Shown one piece after another: positions 43,174-52,727 of a stretch of DNA of 64,000 nt. How positions within the stretch are numbered: the stretch's first letter is position 1; every line of letters starts with the position of its first letter. Under the pieces are notes generated by a model. It was not told the origin of the DNA and did not search any database. It saw only the letters and a list, made by a program, of their open reading frames with translations. The DNA lies in NCBI GenBank assembly GCA_902511575.1, contig CABXFU010000006.1:33405-97404 (forward strand), given 5' to 3'. Source of the stretch: an uncultured SAR86 cluster bacterium (GTDB lineage: Bacteria > Pseudomonadota > Gammaproteobacteria > Magnimaribacterales > D2472). Both the position numbers and the translations under genes were made by a program.

Positions 43174-44931
43174 ATGGGTATTCGAACCCGAATTTTTTTT
43201 ATTACGTTATCTTGTTTATTCATTGGTATTTCCCTTTCATTTATTGTTGCAGAAAGAGATTTGTCTCTGAAGCTGCAAGCTCAAATTGAAACTGAGCTTT
43301 CAAGACAAGCAAAAATTTTAAGAAAATCAATATCAGGCTTAATTGATTCTAATGAATTAGATATCCTAAAAGCTGAGATAGATGAGTATGCTTCTGCTTC
43401 AGATTCAAGGATCACCATTATCTTAAAAAATGGAAATGTAATTGTTGATTCAGACATAGAATCCAGCAGAATTAGTGACCTTGACAATCACAGTAATAGA
43501 CCAGAAATCATAAGTGCATTCACTGATGGTTATGGGTCAAGTAAAAGGTATAGCTCAACAGTAAAGAAAGAAATGTATTATTTCGCACTTTTAGATAAAT
43601 CTTACAACCAAGAAAGAGTAATTAGGATATCAGTTCCCTATGAAAACCTAGATCAAGTCTTAGCGTCTTTAGGAAACTCAATCACGCTAATAGTTGTTGT
43701 TGGGCTTATCGTCGCAATCTTAGCAAGTGTCCTTGCGGGAGACTATATCAGAGCAAGTTTTGTTGAGTTAGAAAAAGCTGCAGCTGAAATTTCTGCAGGT
43801 AGTTATAAGAAGAAAAACTTAGAGTCCCTTCCTACCAAACGCTCAGATGAAATTGGATCTATGGCAAGAAATATTTCAACCATTTCTTTAAATTTAAAGG
43901 AGCAAATTTCTTTAATTGCTAAACAGAGAGATCAATTTGGCTTGGTGTTGGATGGTCTGGGGGAGGGGATTATGGTGCTTGATGAAGATGGAATCATTAC
44001 TTTTAGAAACGATCAGATCATGCAAATTCTTGGATTAGATGAAATTTTAAATAAATCAATCACTGACTTAAATGTGCCCCCATTAAAACAACTTTATAAA
44101 AAAGCTTTAAAAAAAGGTCAGCACGATAGTGAATTTGAGCTTGATACCGGCGGAGATGAAACAAGGTGGATCTTGGCTCACATGAATAAAGCTAAGGCAA
44201 CAAAAGAATTAATTTTAGTGGTGCATGAAACAACACAGCTAAGAGAGATGGACTCAATGCGAAGGGATTTTGTTTCTAACTTATCACATGAGCTCAGAAC
44301 CCCGGTAAGTGTAATTAAAGCAAATTCAGAAACATTATTAGATGGAGCCTTGGATAATTCGAAAGATGCTAAAACATTTTCTAAAGCTATTTTGCATAAT
44401 GCAGACCGTCTAAGCGAGATGGTAACCTCACTAATAGATTTATCACGAATTGAATATGGAGATTTAAAATTTGTAATAGAGCCAATAATCATTAATGACG
44501 TGATTGAAACAGTTATCTCATCATTCAAAAGCACAGCAAAAAGAAAAAATATCGACCTAGTCTTTAATCGCCAAACTGATATTGAAGTTCAAAGTGACAC
44601 TAAAGCTGTAGAAAGAGTTTTAAATAACTTGATAGATAATGCATTTAAATATAGTCCTGAGAGCTCGCTAATTGAAATTAGGGCAAGAAAGCAGGCTGGT
44701 TTTTTTCGTATTTCAGTTCTAGACTATGGTGAAGGCGTGCCTGAGGAAGAGCAAAAATTTGTTTTTAAAAGATTCTATCGAACAGCAAAAGCAAGAGCCA
44801 ATACCAAGCAAGGCAGTGGACTTGGTCTAGCCATAGTTCGAAATCTCGTAAATAACTTACAAGGTGATGTAGGTGTTGAGACAAGAAAGGAAGGTGGGTC
44901 CGAATTCTGGTTTACTCTCCCATTATCATAG
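43174..44931 (+). CDS. phoR: phosphate-regulon sensor histidine kinase PhoR
   Basis: A 585-residue kinase. The first membrane helix is at about 7-28, a periplasmic domain of about 130 residues follows, then a second helix near 168-188 (SITLIVVVGLIVAILASVLAG). HAMP and a PAS domain (LVLDGLGEGIMVLDEDGIITFRN) lead to the HisKA domain with His372 (FVSNLSHELRTPVSVIKAN). The ATPase has NLIDNAFKYSP, DYGEGVPEEEQ, FKRFYRT and GSGLGLAIVRNL. The periplasmic domain makes it longer than E. coli PhoR (about 430) and like the longer PhoR versions in other phyla. It is paired with phoB. Confidence 0.88.
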   Translation: MGIRTRIFFITLSCLFIGISLSFIVAERDLSLKLQAQIETELSRQAKILRKSISGLIDSNELDILKAEIDEYASASDSRITIILKNGNVIVDSDIESSRISDLDNHSNRPEIISAFTDGYGSSKRYSSTVKKEMYYFALLDKSYNQERVIRISVPYENLDQVLASLGNSITLIVVVGLIVAILASVLAGDYIRASFVELEKAAAEISAGSYKKKNLESLPTKRSDEIGSMARNISTISLNLKEQISLIAKQRDQFGLVLDGLGEGIMVLDEDGIITFRNDQIMQILGLDEILNKSITDLNVPPLKQLYKKALKKGQHDSEFELDTGGDETRWILAHMNKAKATKELILVVHETTQLREMDSMRRDFVSNLSHELRTPVSVIKANSETLLDGALDNSKDAKTFSKAILHNADRLSEMVTSLIDLSRIEYGDLKFVIEPIIINDVIETVISSFKSTAKRKNIDLVFNRQTDIEVQSDTKAVERVLNNLIDNAFKYSPESSLIEIRARKQAGFFRISVLDYGEGVPEEEQKFVFKRFYRTAKARANTKQGSGLGLAIVRNLVNNLQGDVGVETRKEGGSEFWFTLPLS

Positions 44932-44936
44932 TTCAT

Positions 44937-44951
44937 CTCATTATTAATGAG
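44937..44951. terminator. short palindrome between phoR and gspC
   Basis: CTCATTA-T-TAATGAG is a perfect 15-base palindrome five bases after the phoR stop. It has no T run and is AT-rich, so it could be a weak terminator or an operator for the gsp operon. It separates the phosphate-sensing pair from the secretion operon by 45 bases. Confidence 0.3.
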
Positions 44952-44976
44952 CTACACTAAGGGTTAAAAGTATCTT

Positions 44977-45381
44977 ATGAATATTAATTATATACATATC
45001 AAAAAAGTCTTAATTGGTCTTATGACTCTTTTTACTGGGTATGTTTTGTATCTACTAATTTTATCATTCATCTCCAGGCCTGATTCTATGAATATAAATT
45101 TCAGCCCCATTCAGGGATCTGCTCAATTTAGCTCTAGCATTGAGACAAATCAAATAAAGTCGAGCTCTTCATCAGCTTTTGATTATAAGGTTGTAGGATA
45201 TAGAGCGGGTTCTTCAAGAGCATCAGTAATTCTTAAGAGAAACAATCAAACGTTTGTTGTGCAACAGGGCACATTATTAGAAAATAAATACAAATTACTC
45301 AGCGTGAACAATGAATATGCTACATTTGAAGACAATGGAAATCTTTTCCAACTTAGTACAAATTTAATAGTAGATAATTAA
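44977..45381 (+). CDS. gspC: type II secretion inner-membrane protein GspC, short form
   Basis: The 134-residue protein has one N-terminal membrane helix (VLIGLMTLFTGYVLYLLILSF), a linker of about 45 residues, and a small beta domain from DYKVVGYRAGSSRASVILKRNN through VVQQGTLLENKYKLLSVNNEYATF. That domain is the homology region (HR) that contacts the secretin GspD. The C-terminal PDZ or coiled coil of full GspC is missing. The position directly before gspD, one base apart, confirms the assignment. Short GspC variants ending after the HR domain also occur elsewhere. Confidence 0.82.
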   Translation: MNINYIHIKKVLIGLMTLFTGYVLYLLILSFISRPDSMNINFSPIQGSAQFSSSIETNQIKSSSSSAFDYKVVGYRAGSSRASVILKRNNQTFVVQQGTLLENKYKLLSVNNEYATFEDNGNLFQLSTNLIVDN

Positions 45382-45382
45382 T

Positions 45383-47224
45383 ATGATGAAAAAAATTAAA
45401 TCTATAATTTTCATTCTATTTATCTTTATATCTATTCAATCTCAAGCACAGGAAACTTTCTTGCTTAATTATCAAGATGTAGATATAGCAAAAGTTACTC
45501 AGGATATTTCTAAATTTTCTAAAAAGACTTTGATACTTGATCCAAGGGTCAAAGGTAGAATTTCAATTTTTTCCGATTCAATTCTCTCGGCTGAACAAGT
45601 TTGGGATGTTTATATGAGAACGATTCAGGTGCATGGTTTTGCAGCTTTATCTGATGGCGGGGTGGTTAGAATTGTCCCTGAAAACGAGGCAACCAGAGAC
45701 TCAAATGAATCTTTAAGTCAGTCCTCCATAGAAACAAAAATATTTACTCTAAAAAATAGAGCAGCTGGAGAAATTTTAAGTCAAATTAAACCTATCACTG
45801 GGAGGCAATCTCACCTCTCTAGCATCCCATCGATTAACTCAATCCTTTTGGTTGATAAAAAATCAAATATTGAAAGGATTGGCCAACTGCTGAAGAAAAT
45901 TGACCAGAATGATAGCGCCGCCATAAAGATTATTAAGTTAAATAATCTTTCTTCAGTTGAGGCTGTAAGAATTCTTGATCGATTAAAAGCGCAAAACAAT
46001 CCAACTATAAACAACTTTATAGCGGTTCCTTTCACCCCATCAAATTCAGTGATTATTTCTGCAGATCAGGTAGTTACAAATAATATAACTGAAACATTGA
46101 ATGCGTTGGATAAAGATGCGTTAACTGGCGGTTCGATTGCTGTTTTATACCTTAAATATGCAAAAGCAGAAGAAGTGGCAACTATTATTAACACTGTCTC
46201 ATCAAGGTTTGCTGGTGATGAGAATGAAAAACCAATAGTTACCCACCATCGTGAAACTAATTCATTAATTGTTTCTTCAGAAGAAACAAATCTTGAGGTT
46301 ATTCGCAATTTGGTTTCTAAATTAGATATTAGGAGGGCACAAGTCCTTGTTGAAGCAATCATTGTGGAGCTTTCTGAAACAGCTGCAAAGAGTCTGGGAG
46401 TTGAAACAATTTTTGCCGGTGCTCAAGATGGAAATATTCCCGTCGGTATTACGAGATTCCAAAATGGATCAAATCCTGATTTGGTTGCCTTGGCAGGATC
46501 TCTTATTGAAGATGGTGAAAATGCTACTTTAAGCAATGCTGCATCCTCTTCCTTATTGCAGTCCTCTGGTTTAGTTTCAGGATTTGGAGATTTCAGTGGC
46601 GGAGATAGTTTTGCTGGCATTATAAGTGCGGTTGCTGACGACCAAAATTCAGATATCCTATCAACGCATACAGTAATTGCGATGGATAATGAGCCTGCAA
46701 ATTTAGTGATAGGTCAAGAAATACCCATTACAACTGGCGAGAGTCTTGGTTCAAATAATGCCAATCCTTTTCGCACAACTTCTCGCCAAGAAGTTGGTAT
46801 AAAGCTTTCTATCACACCACAAATTAATGAGGGTAACTCTGTAATTTTAGAGATAAAACAAGAAGTTTCTGGTGTTGTTGGTCCTTTAACAGGAACAGCA
46901 GATCTTATTACTAACAAAAGAAGCATTGAAACAACTGTCTTGGTTGATAATAATCAAATGATAGTTTTAGGCGGTCTAAATGAAGATGATCTCCAGGAAA
47001 GCGTCTCCAAAGTCCCATTGCTTGGCTCTATTCCAGTTTTTGGCAGGCTCTTTAGATCATCTGCTGAATCCAGGGTGCAAAGAAATCTAATGGTATTTTT
47101 AAGGCCCACAATATTAATGGATTCAGCTGACGTTACTTCTCTTTCAGGCGAAAAGTACAATTATATCAATGCAGAAAAAATCATAGGATCATCCAATAAA
47201 AATATTTTAGATCTCACTGAATAG
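45383..47224 (+). CDS. gspD: type II secretion secretin GspD
   Basis: This forms the outer-membrane channel. The 613 residues begin with a signal peptide (IIFILFIFISIQSQA), then the N0 domain (FLLNYQDVDIAKVTQDISKFS), N1-N3 repeats (IFTLKNRAAGEILSQIKPI, IIKLNNLSSVEAVRIL, VLYLKYAKAEEVATII) and the secretin core (VLVEAIIVELSE, VGIKLSITPQINEGN, VPLLGSIPVFGRLFRS). No lipoprotein cysteine and no long S domain are seen, so a pilotin may not be needed. It is 1 base after gspC and 3 bases before gspE, so the genes are coupled. Confidence 0.96.
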   Translation: MMKKIKSIIFILFIFISIQSQAQETFLLNYQDVDIAKVTQDISKFSKKTLILDPRVKGRISIFSDSILSAEQVWDVYMRTIQVHGFAALSDGGVVRIVPENEATRDSNESLSQSSIETKIFTLKNRAAGEILSQIKPITGRQSHLSSIPSINSILLVDKKSNIERIGQLLKKIDQNDSAAIKIIKLNNLSSVEAVRILDRLKAQNNPTINNFIAVPFTPSNSVIISADQVVTNNITETLNALDKDALTGGSIAVLYLKYAKAEEVATIINTVSSRFAGDENEKPIVTHHRETNSLIVSSEETNLEVIRNLVSKLDIRRAQVLVEAIIVELSETAAKSLGVETIFAGAQDGNIPVGITRFQNGSNPDLVALAGSLIEDGENATLSNAASSSLLQSSGLVSGFGDFSGGDSFAGIISAVADDQNSDILSTHTVIAMDNEPANLVIGQEIPITTGESLGSNNANPFRTTSRQEVGIKLSITPQINEGNSVILEIKQEVSGVVGPLTGTADLITNKRSIETTVLVDNNQMIVLGGLNEDDLQESVSKVPLLGSIPVFGRLFRSSAESRVQRNLMVFLRPTILMDSADVTSLSGEKYNYINAEKIIGSSNKNILDLTE

Positions 47225-47227
47225 TAT

Positions 47228-48724
47228 ATGACGAAGAATCAGGTTGTTGCCCCAAAGAATCCCTTGCTGCCATATGAATTTGCAAAAACTCAAAGGGTGA
47301 TAGCGTTTGAACAAGATCAACAAGCCCAAGTTATTTCAGAACAACCACTGACAAAGGAACTGTTTCAAGAGCTATATCGCTTTCTTACTAATCATTTTAA
47401 ATCTCATACATGTACCCCCACTGAATTTGATCAATTGCTAACAGAGTACTATTCTGCTGGTGATGACGATGGGATAAGTAATTCAAGCCTTCCAGAGAAC
47501 TTTGATTTGCAATCATTTGCAAATACATTAGCCCCAACTGAGGATCTATTAAGCGGAGCAAATGATGCTCCTATTATTAAATTGATCAATGGAGTAATAA
47601 GCCAAGCTATCAAAGACAGGGCATCAGATATTCATTTTGAGCCATATGAAGAAAACTTTATTATCAGGTATAGAGTTGATGGAATTTTGCAACAAGTTTT
47701 AACCCATGATTCTAGGCTTTCAGCACCTATTATTTCGCGCTTAAAAATTATTGCTCGTTTAGATATTGCAGAAAGAAGAAAACCTCAAGATGGAAGAGTA
47801 TCCCTATCATTAGGCGCAAAAAAAATTGATGTTCGAGTTTCTACCTTGCCATCATCATATGGTGAAAGAGTTGTTTTGCGCTTATTAGATAAACAGGCGG
47901 CGCAAATTAATATTGGTGATTTGGGTTTGCCAGATTCAATTTTAAGAACCTATAAAAATGCTTTGCAATTTTCAGAGGGTATTATTTTAGTGACTGGACC
48001 AACTGGCTCCGGGAAAACCACAACATTGTATTCAGGCCTTCGACACATAAGTGATACTTCTCAAAACATCCTTACTGTTGAGGATCCTATTGAGTACACT
48101 TTGTCAGGAATTGGTCAAACGCAAGTCAATAATAAAGCTGGGTATGATTTTGCTTCAGGCCTAAGATCAATCTTGCGACAAGATCCCGATATAGTCATGG
48201 TAGGAGAAATTAGAGATATTGAAACTGCCAAGATCGCTATTCAAGCAAGCTTAACAGGACACTTGGTTCTCTCTACCATTCATACCAATAGCGCCATTGG
48301 TGCCATTGCTAGATTAAGGGACATGGGTATTGAGTCATATCTTTTGTCATCAAGTTTACGAGTGGTCATTGCCCAAAGGCTTGTTAGAAGACTGTGCGAA
48401 GATTGCAAGACACCCATTAAGCCGTCTGAGATAATTCACAAAGAATTTTCGATCAATAAAAACGATAACATCTATCAATCCAAAGGTTGTACAAGCTGCA
48501 ATCACACAGGTTTTAAAGGCAGGATTGCTCTTGCAGAATGCATTACTATCTCCGATGAATTAAAAGCTTTAATTCATGACGAAGCCTCAGAAGCAAAGTT
48601 AATTGAATCAGCATTTAAAAACAATCTATCCTTAGACTCATCTTCATCACAACTCCTGCGTGATGGCCTAACTTCATACGAAGAGCTTTTGAGAGTGCAA
48701 AATAATCAAGATGCCAACTTATAA
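47228..48724 (+). CDS. gspE: type II secretion ATPase GspE
   Basis: A 498-residue hexameric secretion ATPase. The N-terminal domain binds GspL. The ATPase shows ASDIHFEPYEENFIIRYRVDG, Walker A GPTGSGKTTTLYSG (about 257-270), the Asp box VEDPIEYTLSGIGQTQVN, Walker B RQDPDIVMVGEIRDIETA and the His box LTGHLVLSTIHTN. The zinc domain CEDC and CTSC near 400-430 is present. It overlaps gspF by 14 bases. It powers pseudopilus growth from the cytoplasmic face. Confidence 0.97.
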   Translation: MTKNQVVAPKNPLLPYEFAKTQRVIAFEQDQQAQVISEQPLTKELFQELYRFLTNHFKSHTCTPTEFDQLLTEYYSAGDDDGISNSSLPENFDLQSFANTLAPTEDLLSGANDAPIIKLINGVISQAIKDRASDIHFEPYEENFIIRYRVDGILQQVLTHDSRLSAPIISRLKIIARLDIAERRKPQDGRVSLSLGAKKIDVRVSTLPSSYGERVVLRLLDKQAAQINIGDLGLPDSILRTYKNALQFSEGIILVTGPTGSGKTTTLYSGLRHISDTSQNILTVEDPIEYTLSGIGQTQVNNKAGYDFASGLRSILRQDPDIVMVGEIRDIETAKIAIQASLTGHLVLSTIHTNSAIGAIARLRDMGIESYLLSSSLRVVIAQRLVRRLCEDCKTPIKPSEIIHKEFSINKNDNIYQSKGCTSCNHTGFKGRIALAECITISDELKALIHDEASEAKLIESAFKNNLSLDSSSSQLLRDGLTSYEELLRVQNNQDANL

Positions 48725-49907
48725 ATACATTGCAATTAATGAATCTGGAAAAAAAGTTAATGGAGTTTTAAGCTCTGAATCTGAACGCGCTGCGAGACAG
48801 CAAATTAAAGCATCAAACTTAACGCCTCTATCATTAGGCAAAACTAGTAGAAATCATTTCTTAAAAGTTAGGGTTTCACACAAACAACTGCTGTTTGCTA
48901 CCAGACAAATTGCAACTTTACTGGATTCGAGCATATCCATTGATGAAACTTTGAAATCTATTGCTCTTGAAGTTGAAGATAAGTCTCTTTCTGCGGCTTT
49001 GCATTCAGTAAGGGATGAAATCCTGCAAGGATCTAGAATTGCGGAAGCAATGTCCTCGCATCCATCAATCTTTAATGAAACCTATAGATCGCTGGTTGCG
49101 GCTGGAGATGCTGCGGGGAACCTTCATATTGCTTTTAGCAATCTTGCGGATTATCTAGAGGAATCTGCGCTAGTCAGACAGCAAGTTATTTCGGCGTTAG
49201 CCTATCCTATGATCTTGATGGTCTTTTCAGTGGGAGTGGTTTTTGCTCTCCTAACATTTGTAATGCCTCAAGTTGTTGAGCAGTTTGTTCGTGCAGGCAC
49301 TCAACTACCAACTTTGACCGCAGTCTTAATGGGCTTATCAAATTATTCTGGATTAATCCTTTTAATATCTTTTTTGCTAATTTTAGGCTGTTTTTTTTAT
49401 TACAGATATCTCATTCAAAATAATCAAACAGCAATCTCTATTCATAGAAGATTCCTTAAAATTCCTCTCATAGGTACATTTATTTTAAATGCAGAGGTTG
49501 AACGTTTTTCAAGGGTGATGCATCTGATGATGAAGTCAGGCTTAAACTTAGATGTTGCTATGCAGCAAGCTCATGTTGTTATAGGTAATAAATATATTGC
49601 CAAATCTTTAGAGGATGCTAGGGTTGAGTTGGTAGAGGGCAAAGATTTCATTCAATCACTTAGAGAAGCCAGTATTTTCCCTTCTTTATTTTTGCAACTA
49701 CTTTCAAGTGGATATAAGTCTGGAAATTTAACATTTATGTTTGAAAAAGTTGCACAATACATGAAAGGTGAAATAGAAAGCAAAAGGTCCACTGTTTTAT
49801 CTTTGCTTGAACCTTTGGTTATAATTTTTGGTGGCGGTATTATTTTGTTAATTGTTTTAGCAATTTTATTGCCCATCATGCAGATGAATAGCATGGCTTT
49901 AGGATAA
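48711..49907 (+). CDS. gspF: type II secretion inner-membrane platform protein GspF
   Basis: A 398-residue polytopic protein with two GspF repeats. The N-terminus MPTYKYIAINESGKKVNGVL is typical, and the repeat cores are FATRQIATLLDSSISIDETL and FSRVMHLMMKSGLNLDVAM. Membrane spans are around 170-195 (SALAYPMILMVFSVGVVFALLTF), 215-235 and 370-395. It recruits GspE and GspL. The ATG overlaps the end of gspE. The stop is two bases before gspG. Confidence 0.95.
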   Translation: MPTYKYIAINESGKKVNGVLSSESERAARQQIKASNLTPLSLGKTSRNHFLKVRVSHKQLLFATRQIATLLDSSISIDETLKSIALEVEDKSLSAALHSVRDEILQGSRIAEAMSSHPSIFNETYRSLVAAGDAAGNLHIAFSNLADYLEESALVRQQVISALAYPMILMVFSVGVVFALLTFVMPQVVEQFVRAGTQLPTLTAVLMGLSNYSGLILLISFLLILGCFFYYRYLIQNNQTAISIHRRFLKIPLIGTFILNAEVERFSRVMHLMMKSGLNLDVAMQQAHVVIGNKYIAKSLEDARVELVEGKDFIQSLREASIFPSLFLQLLSSGYKSGNLTFMFEKVAQYMKGEIESKRSTVLSLLEPLVIIFGGGIILLIVLAILLPIMQMNSMALG

Positions 49908-49909
49908 AT

Positions 49910-50344
49910 ATGAAACAAAATAAACCTGGTTTTACCTTGATTGAGCTTATGGCCGTGATAGTCATCTTAGGTATTTTAGCTACTATCGTTGCCGTTAATG
50001 TCTCACCTTTTTTGCAAAGAGCCAATCTTGAAAAGATGAGAGCGGATCTCTCTCAAATTGAGAAAGCGCTAGAGTTATATAAATTTAATGAGCTATCATA
50101 CCCCTCAACAGATCAAGGGCTTCAAGCATTAATTAGCCCCCACAATGAGCTTAAACGTCCTTACTTGTATCCTGAGAATGGGTATATTAATACAACTCCT
50201 TTAGATCCATGGGGTCGAGAATATTTGTACATTCAACCAGGCCAAAAAACTAAAAAATATGACATTTATAGTCTTGGTGCAGACGGTTTAGAGGGCGGCT
50301 TTGGAGACGATGCTGATATAGGTAATTGGATTTCAGAAAATTAA
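49910..50344 (+). CDS. gspG: major pseudopilin GspG
   Basis: A 144-residue type II pseudopilin. The short leader MKQNKPG is cut before FTLIELMAVIVILGILATIV, with the conserved Glu at mature position 5. The globular part has YPSTDQGLQALI, the TPLDPWGREYLYIQPG motif and the calcium-binding end GADGLEGGFGDDADIGNW. These match GspG closely. The prepilin peptidase that processes it is pilD at 30.8-31.5 kb. Its last 19 bases overlap the start of gspH. Confidence 0.97.
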   Translation: MKQNKPGFTLIELMAVIVILGILATIVAVNVSPFLQRANLEKMRADLSQIEKALELYKFNELSYPSTDQGLQALISPHNELKRPYLYPENGYINTTPLDPWGREYLYIQPGQKTKKYDIYSLGADGLEGGFGDDADIGNWISEN

Positions 50345-50835
50345 ATTTATCACCAGGTTTTACTCTTTTAGAGCTTTTAGTTGTTTTAATTTTAATGGGC
50401 CTTATTTCTACCGTTATTGTTACCAATACCTCCTTTTTTGATAGATACCAATCCGATCAAGTGGAACCCTATAAAGAATTTCTTAATTTTCTCTCTGAAG
50501 AAAGTGCCTTAACTAAAAAAACTCTTGCATGGTTTATTGGAGAGAATACTCAATCTATTTACACTTTAAAAAAAAATGAATGGCATCTTCAGAATTTTGA
50601 TTCTTCGTACTACCCAAATATAAGCAATAAAATTATTTTTAAAGATGCCAGGGGCCAGACACTTTTATTTTCAAATAAAACTGAATTGCCTTTTTTAATT
50701 TTTTATCCATCTGGTCAATCATCTGGTGGCGAAATCTATTTTAATGAAGATAACTCAGGAAGGGTGCTCACCATAGATGCCTTTGGCAAAGTAATAGACA
50801 ATAGAAATAATTATGTTGCTTCAAAAGGGCTTTAG
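50326..50835 (+). CDS. gspH: minor pseudopilin GspH
   Basis: A 169-residue protein with leader MDFRKLNLSPG cut before FTLLELLVVLILMGLISTVIV. The start is a TTG inside the end of gspG, since no ATG lies upstream of the cleavage site in frame. This points to translational coupling and moderate expression. The rest is a beta-rich globular domain with no Cys. It sits in the standard order after gspG and overlaps gspI by 23 bases. Confidence 0.88.
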   Translation: MDFRKLNLSPGFTLLELLVVLILMGLISTVIVTNTSFFDRYQSDQVEPYKEFLNFLSEESALTKKTLAWFIGENTQSIYTLKKNEWHLQNFDSSYYPNISNKIIFKDARGQTLLFSNKTELPFLIFYPSGQSSGGEIYFNEDNSGRVLTIDAFGKVIDNRNNYVASKGL

Positions 50836-51175
50836 TCTTCTAGAGGTTGGCGCTGCTTTGCTAATTCTTGGCTTGGCAGTCACTTCTATCTTTCAATTTA
50901 TTTCATCCACTACATTATCTGCGTTTGATTTAGAGGAAAGAGCATATGCAAGACAAATTGCAAACAATAGATTGGCGCTTGCCCAGACGCTTGAACCAAT
51001 GATTGGAATCAATGAAAGAGATGGCCAAATAGATTTTGGTGGAAAAACTTTTTTTTGGTCAGAAAGCATTATTCAAGGTCAAGGTTCTGATCAGATGAAT
51101 GAAATTAGAATTTTGGTCAGTAAAAATCAGCAAGTAGCGTTATATGAACTGAGAGTTTTCATTGAAAAAAAATAA
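50813..51175 (+). CDS. gspI: minor pseudopilin GspI
   Basis: The 120-residue protein has leader MLLQKG before FSLLEVGAALLILGLAVTSIF, the pseudopilin helix, and the family pattern ARQIANNRLALAQTL typical of GspI, followed by a small beta domain. It belongs to the pseudopilus tip complex with GspJ and GspK. Its ATG lies inside gspH and its end overlaps gspJ by 14 bases. Confidence 0.9.
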   Translation: MLLQKGFSLLEVGAALLILGLAVTSIFQFISSTTLSAFDLEERAYARQIANNRLALAQTLEPMIGINERDGQIDFGGKTFFWSESIIQGQGSDQMNEIRILVSKNQQVALYELRVFIEKK

Positions 51176-51773
51176 GGACTTTAAAAAAGGTTTTACTTTG
51201 GTTGAAGTATTAATATCTATTGTCATTTTGAGCCTCATAGCAGTCATCACCTCAAATTTTTTAAAATCTTCAATTCAATCACGGGATTTAGTATCAGGGA
51301 AATCTCAATACATTTATGAATTTAATTTGCTGACCAGTACCCTATATGAAGATTTAATCAATGCCGTAAACGTTCCTCTAATAAATTTTAGAGGTGATAG
51401 TGAAAAGGCTACTTTTATCGGTGGAGCTGACACTGATAGCTTTTCATTTACAACCAAAGCGATTACTCAAGATATATCGTCCAAAGATCTGGTAAGGGTT
51501 CAATATGTTTTAGAAAATCAATCATTGGTGAGAAGACAATTTTATACAGCCTCACCTGCAAATCCCCTTGAGTATATGGAAACTATTTTATTTGAAGGTA
51601 TAGATAATTTTCAGTTGGAATTTGCTGATAAAACACGATGGTTTTATTCGTGGCCCCAAGAGCCAATGACGAAAAGACAAATTCCTAGTTTGATAAAAGT
51701 TTCAATAACCAATATTCAAGATGAATCATTTGTATGGATAGTAAATCCCAACATCAATACTGTTTATGAATAA
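51162..51773 (+). CDS. gspJ: minor pseudopilin GspJ
   Basis: A 203-residue tip pseudopilin. The leader MKKNKDFKKG precedes FTLVEVLISIVILSLIAVIT. The start is TTG at 51162 within gspI. The C-terminal region has VQYVLENQSLVRRQFYTASPANP and FEGIDNFQLEFADKTRWFYSWP, the usual GspJ pattern of a Trp-Tyr rich domain. It overlaps gspK by 8 bases. Confidence 0.9.
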   Translation: MKKNKDFKKGFTLVEVLISIVILSLIAVITSNFLKSSIQSRDLVSGKSQYIYEFNLLTSTLYEDLINAVNVPLINFRGDSEKATFIGGADTDSFSFTTKAITQDISSKDLVRVQYVLENQSLVRRQFYTASPANPLEYMETILFEGIDNFQLEFADKTRWFYSWPQEPMTKRQIPSLIKVSITNIQDESFVWIVNPNINTVYE

Positions 51774-52722
51774 GCCAGGCGTAGTACTGATTTCAACTTT
51801 ATTAATTGTGATGGTCATGTCTATTATCAGCATTCAAATCAGTAAAAATTTTTTTCTTTCAATCCAACGAGATTTATATATAGATTTTAAGAACCATAGC
51901 TTGCAGCTGTTATTGAGCTCAGAGAAACAAGCTATTAAGTCTATCCAAAAAGAAATAATCTCTTCAAATGGAAAGTTAATTAACAAAGATCCAATTCTTA
52001 ATCAGAGCTATTTCTTTTCAAATGAATTAGCCACAATTCAAGTGGATGTTTCCGATGCCTCTAATTGTTTTAACCTAAATAGTATTTTTATTAAAACTAG
52101 TGATAGCGTTCAAATTAAAAAAGACAACAGAGAATGGTTAGAGCGGTTATTAAGATTAAAAGGTCTTGATGCTCCAGAGATAGAATCATTTATTGATCAG
52201 TTAATTGACTGGGTTGATCCTGATAATCAGCCCTTAAATTTCGGTGCAGAAAACTATTTTTACATTGGACCCTTATCTCCAATCAATCAATATACTCCAA
52301 AAAGATTACTGTCTAATCTTTCAGAAATCAAAAATTTTCCTGTTTTAGATCAAATTAGTTTTAAGAAAATATCTAATAATTTATGTGTCTTACCGGGGCT
52401 TTCAAACCAGTTAATTAATGTCAACACATTAAATGATAGTCACACAAATTTGATAGCATCATTGTTTGATGAAGAAAATTTAGAATTTATTGAAAGTCAG
52501 ATATTTGATACTCCGGAAAATGGCTATGATTCTGCTAATGAATTTGCTAATAAAATCAGCCAATCAGACTCATGGCCATCACAGGTGCTCAGCATTAACT
52601 CAAAAACTTTTCTTATCTCTACCAAGATATACAATCAAACTTTTTCCAATCAGCTGGATAGTCTTGTTATATTAGATACATCTAATTCAGCAAAAGTTTT
52701 GAATAGAGATTTTATTTTCTAA
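51766..52722 (+). CDS. gspK: minor pseudopilin GspK
   Basis: This 318-residue protein caps the pseudopilus. The leader MNKPG is followed by VVLISTLLIVMVMSIISIQ. Unlike the other pseudopilins, GspK lacks Glu at position 5, and it does so here. The large alpha domain contains DASNCFNLNSIF, LIDWVDPDNQP and LPGLSNQLINVNTLN, the family landmarks. It is followed by gspL after 5 bases. Confidence 0.92.
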   Translation: MNKPGVVLISTLLIVMVMSIISIQISKNFFLSIQRDLYIDFKNHSLQLLLSSEKQAIKSIQKEIISSNGKLINKDPILNQSYFFSNELATIQVDVSDASNCFNLNSIFIKTSDSVQIKKDNREWLERLLRLKGLDAPEIESFIDQLIDWVDPDNQPLNFGAENYFYIGPLSPINQYTPKRLLSNLSEIKNFPVLDQISFKKISNNLCVLPGLSNQLINVNTLNDSHTNLIASLFDEENLEFIESQIFDTPENGYDSANEFANKISQSDSWPSQVLSINSKTFLISTKIYNQTFSNQLDSLVILDTSNSAKVLNRDFIF

Positions 52723-52727
52723 CACGC